Assembly (NCBI GenBank): GCA_977017575.1
Contig: CDRNVI010000020.1
Location: forward strand, 186,001 to 250,000
Source: Paramoeba atlantica
Lineage: Eukaryota > Discosea
DNA length: 64,000 nucleotides
Direction: 5' to 3'
How positions within the stretch are numbered: the stretch's first letter is position 1; each line of letters starts with the position of its first letter. The translations under genes and the position numbers were made by a program. The notes below the pieces were generated by a model. The model did not search any database. It saw only the letters and a program-made list of their open reading frames with translations, and was not told the DNA's origin. Shown here one piece after another: positions 60,661 to 64,000 of this stretch.

Positions 60661-62111
60661 TTGGGACTGTTTTTCGGCCCAATCGTTCCGAATCCAAGGT
60701 CCTTTTCACTCGTGGACACCCGTATCATACCTAAACCGGAAAACGTAACCGCAAAAAAGTTGATTTTGTTTTCACTGAGTACATTTTTTTTAAATTGGTA
60801 CATTTATTGGTGATTCATGGCGAAGAAGCACCGCCCCCTGTGATTACCTTCCTCCCGCGTGTGCCCCGAGATGCGCACGGCACTCGTGATCGATTAAGAA
60901 CGACTTAAGTCCTATAAGACACTCGCAAAACTTCATAAACTTAGCCCGGGTCCATCATTGAAACTTTTCGCTTTTTTTTGCGGGGTTAATATTCCTACAC
61001 CCTCGTATTATTCCGACCAGGAATATTAAGAGGGGTGACTCCTGCCCAGGCGCTCCCAGTAAACTTCTAAAATATTAAGAAACTAAGGAAGAAAATTTTA
61101 ACGAAAGATATCCTAGGCGCTCCCGGGCGCTCCCACCTAGAGTCACCCCTCTAAGTGTCCCAACGGTGCTTAATATTCCTACCCCCCTCTCCCCGACACC
61201 TACCCTGTCTTTGCTTGAGATCCACACAACTCACCCCTCGAAAATCCCTTTTTTGTATGTTTCTTTCATCAAAATAGCGAGCTCCAAGCACACACAAGAC
61301 CCAAACGAGGACAAGATCAAAGATCGTGCCGCGAAGCGGCGGGAAAAATGTTTTGGTCCTTTTCTGCTAATTTTCTAATATTCCTATACCTCGTTGTATT
61401 CCTATACCCTCTTATTATTCCTACCGGGAATATTAACCCGGACAGTGGTTTAATTCGGTCTACTTTAGTTACATGCAATCATCCTAGCGGCCGAGCCAAT
61501 GAACCTTCTCAAAAAATGTCAAAAAAAACTTACACGAACCTACACGAATCTACACGGATTACCACGAACCTACACGTACCTACACAGCTCGTCACGGACC
61601 AACACGAACTTACACAGACCTACTGCATACTCTCCAATGAGGAATATGCGGGTTTTGCCAGGTTTTGCCTTTCGTAGGTTTCAACCCTCTAAATAGAGGG
61701 GGCAAGGTACTAAATAGTAAATAGAGGGGACAGTACTTTTATTTTACTCTACGCAAGCTTATTTTACTGTACCCCCTAGTTATCGGTCACACGTGATCCC
61801 CCCACTAGTTAACTGTCACGTTTTTCGTCTTTTTCAAAAAAACAAAACTTTTATTTCCTTTCTTATCAGTTTGAAAGTGAGTGATCGTGCATAGGAAGAA
61901 AAGAAAGAAATCCCGGGTGGACAAAAATCTTATAGGGGTTAAAGGCGTCTTTTTTGTCACTAACTTCCTCTTTCTATTTTTTTGGTGACCGCCCCCCCCC
62001 CCTCCCCTAGTTATCTGTCACACATTGAACCCCCTAGTTATCTGTCACACCGTACCCCCCCGTTAACTTACTGTGACCCCCCCCTTTGATATGCACACGT
62101 TTTTGGAGTTT
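60661..62111. other. Long repeat-rich spacer, second part
   Basis: No gene recognised. TTAATATTCCTACC words and their inverse occur at about 60985-61045, 61165-61185 and 61378-61435. AGAGGGGTGACTC (61031) faces GAGTCACCCCTCT (61140). GCCGCGAAGCGGC sits at 61328. 61529-61620 is a CTACACGAA-type tandem repeat. 61765-62085 has several C runs next to CTAGTTATCTGTCAC. Confidence 0.45.
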
Positions 62112-62216
62112 GTGCATAATAAAGGGGGGGGGTGCATAATAAAGGGGGGGTGCATAATAAAGGGGGGTGCATAATAAAGGGGGGGGCATAATAAGGGGGG
62201 GTACATAATAAAGGGG
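62112..62216 (+). repeat. TGCATAATAAAGGGGGG minisatellite
   Basis: Six tandem units of 17-20 bases differing mainly in the length of the G run. Confidence 0.9.
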
Positions 62217-62440
62217 GGAAGAAAAGGGTGAAACAAGGGGGATGGTGGAAAGTGCGTACATGGTACCAATGACATCGGTGGCGAAGCAAGGGTCGATGAC
62301 GGAGGGGAAGAGAGTGAAGGAACTGTTCTCGAGCAAAGATATTTTTCATGAAGCTTGTGTAACACTAATAAACAAGAAAGTGCTTAAAGTAAAAAATATA
62401 ATAAAATGTGTATACCTAAATACTAGTTACTAATGTAACT

Positions 62441-62760
62441 GATTCATAGGATACTATAATATTATTTCGAGTTTGTTGAACGCCCATAGTAGAATATGCC
62501 TGGAGAATCACTACGAGGACTTACACGACACCGAGTAAAAACCACAGAAAAGCCCAGTTCCGTGGTAAAAAATAATATTACAATATGAACCGTTGCTGTG
62601 GACGGAAATAAAGCTCGGAAGGTGAGGTTCGCTAAGCCCCAACATTTTCTTGACAATGTCCTTGACCCCATAAAGTTTTCAACTGTTAACGGACTCATCT
62701 TCAAAGTTCAAATCATTCACTAAATTCACAATTATAGAACAATCAGAATCAGAATCATCT
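62441..62760. other. Spacer before the DDE_1-Ulp1 element
   Basis: No separate gene seen; probably the 3' non-coding part of the - strand transposon. Its end was not located. Confidence 0.35.
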
Positions 62761-64000
62761 TCACACGTTCTCCACGGACACTTCTCCAAGGGTTTCTTCG
62801 GAATTTGTTGTTCGTTCAGGGGGTAGAGGAATTCCTGGACCACGAGGCCACCAGGACCTGGAAAGATTTTTTCTGACAAGCACATTGTCAACCCTAGAAA
62901 AAGTTGCAGGGTAGAATAACAAAGAGCATAAGTTGTTAACAACATGCAATCCGCATTCATTTAGCATAGGCTCCTGCTGCAAGACCTTTTCATATTTAAC
63001 ACGATTGTTCCCACTTTCTTGCCCAAGAAGAGGAGTTGCCCGTTCCAAGAATAATTTTAAAAAGTCGCTTCGGGCGAATGGAGAATACGCCTCATAGCTG
63101 TCATACACTGTGAGCAGGGACCTTCGGAGTTCTACCAAAATAAGGTGATTGTTAAAGAAGAGAACGGCAACAATGCGTGAATCTGTGGTGATTAGATCAG
63201 AAGGTGGGCGATTGAATCCTCACATCAATCTTGTCTTTCCAGTATTCAAAAAAACTATTTCGTTCTCTGCACGGGATAACAGCCGATAAGCCCTTATTAC
63301 GTTTTGACACAGCGTGTCAACAGCGTGAGTTGTAAGGAAGCGCTTAGGACCGCGAAAGCGCTTCCATTCATTATCATGACTCCCAGTGCTCAGTAAACTA
63401 TCTACACCAATTATGGGAGGAGCATCGATCTGTGAGGTTTCGCTCGTGGTCAAACAGTTTTCGTCTTGGTTTTTGGTTTCCGTGTCAGATGTTTTGGACC
63501 CAGGTTTGGCTTTTTCTACCCAAGGGTACTCCGTTGCAGGTCGCTGGATATATATACGGACGACAGATAATATGGAATTCTTATTTTTCAACCACACGCG
63601 TGAGTGCGCATCTTTTATCCACTGTAGTACCAGAGCGCGAGATACTTTCTGAGAAGTGTTGTCGAGTCGCCACGCACTCAGAATCTCATTGTATTCACGC
63701 TTGAATAATCGGTTAAAAACTCGGTCATGCACTTGTATCGCCTTTGTGCAACCTCCTGGTATCGTATGTGGATCGCAATTTGGAGGAATATTATCTGTTC
63801 GGTGCCCGCTATAATCATCCGTAATAATGACGGTAGATGGGTTTTCGAGCGTATAGGGGAGATACTTATGAAGCATTCGCGGATAAATATCTCCCTTTAC
63901 CCAACCAGATTGACTAACATCCGCGTATATTCCAGTAAGAGCGGAAGCCTGGCGCGTCATTTCAGCATAAATGCCAGAACTCTCACGATTCTTGGCGCTG
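62761..64000 (-). pseudogene. DDE_1 (pogo/Tigger-like) transposase fused to Ulp1-type protease
   Basis: On the - strand one frame enters from the right edge and runs to 62761, broken only by TGA at 63220-63222. The first part is the end of a DDE_1 transposase: VIITDDYSGH (catalytic Asp) and IPGGCTKAIQVHDRVFNRLFK, the DDE_1 'PPGCTSLLQPLDV' block with the third acidic residue. After a charged linker, FLTTHAVDTLCQNVIRAY...VFLNT resembles the first helix and strand of Ulp1. Past the TGA, in the same frame, are IVAVLFFNNH (His, 63145-63147), LTVYDSY (Asp, 63100-63102), VLQQ (Gln, about 62974-62979) and NECG (Cys, 62953-62955): the full C48 set in order. The stop cuts inside the protease domain, so the fusion is original and the TGA is a later change or a recoded stop. 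Confidence 0.7.

Noticed and set aside
62034-62365. Three - strand frames with PPLLCT or PPFIMH repeats
   Set aside because: They only translate the TGCATAATAAAGG minisatellite.
1-64000. tRNA and rRNA genes
   Set aside because: No A-box plus B-box pair with cloverleaf and no rRNA core was recognised by eye; a tRNA scan would settle it.

Overview
This is a nuclear-type eukaryotic window, probably from a protist. It carries single-frame, intron-free genes for conserved eukaryotic proteins: SmD2, exosome Rrp41, a PH-domain AGC kinase, V-ATPase subunit d, ALG2, uS5/RPS2, a Pol theta/nu-type polymerase, SKP1, UNC50 and a PPR-like protein. Every gene I read as a host gene lies on the + strand, and many have a pyrimidine tract plus AG a short way upstream of the ATG. 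With two leishmanolysin (GP63)-like genes, two PSA-like leucine-rich-repeat genes, a helicase-free Pol theta/nu and remains of a tyrosine-recombinase retroelement, this recalls Euglenozoa or another lineage with one-way gene clusters and trans-splicing. Abundant cut-and-paste transposons are not typical of trypanosomatids, so the taxon stays open.

Layout. 1-3.5 kb: SmD2 (cut by the left edge), Rrp41, PH-kinase. 3.5-8.9 kb: mobile DNA, with an Ulp1 protease fragment split by a Tc1/mariner deletion derivative, then a broken hAT-like transposase on the - strand. 9-18.4 kb: a basic protein of unknown function and three unknown proteins with N-terminal signal-like segments (307, 1108 and 1073 aa). 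20.5-29.3 kb: V-ATPase d, ALG2, RPS2, an LRR protein, Pol theta/nu. 29.3-33.5 kb: degraded retroelement, a MITE and a palindrome-rich GC island. 33.6-41.3 kb: SKP1, an unknown coiled-coil protein, UNC50 and two GP63-like genes in tandem. 41.3-55.9 kb: repeat-dominated, with a Tc1 element inside a TATC microsatellite, a DD35E mariner relic, a second hAT-like relic, hairpin MITEs, minisatellites and one LRR gene. 56-57.9 kb: PPR-like gene. 58-64 kb: more C/G-tract MITEs, and at the right edge a - strand transposon whose DDE_1 transposase runs in frame into an Ulp1-type protease.

The host genes form no obvious single pathway. Several serve the secretory route and cell surface (ALG2, UNC50, V-ATPase d, GP63 pair, signal-bearing unknowns). 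The main points for a second look are the DDE_1-Ulp1 fusion, the GP63 copy that lost all three zinc histidines, a C-rich to G-rich switch inside each GC-rich gene, the one-way gene order with polypyrimidine-AG signals, and a large family of TA-flanked MITEs with C/G runs near their ends.
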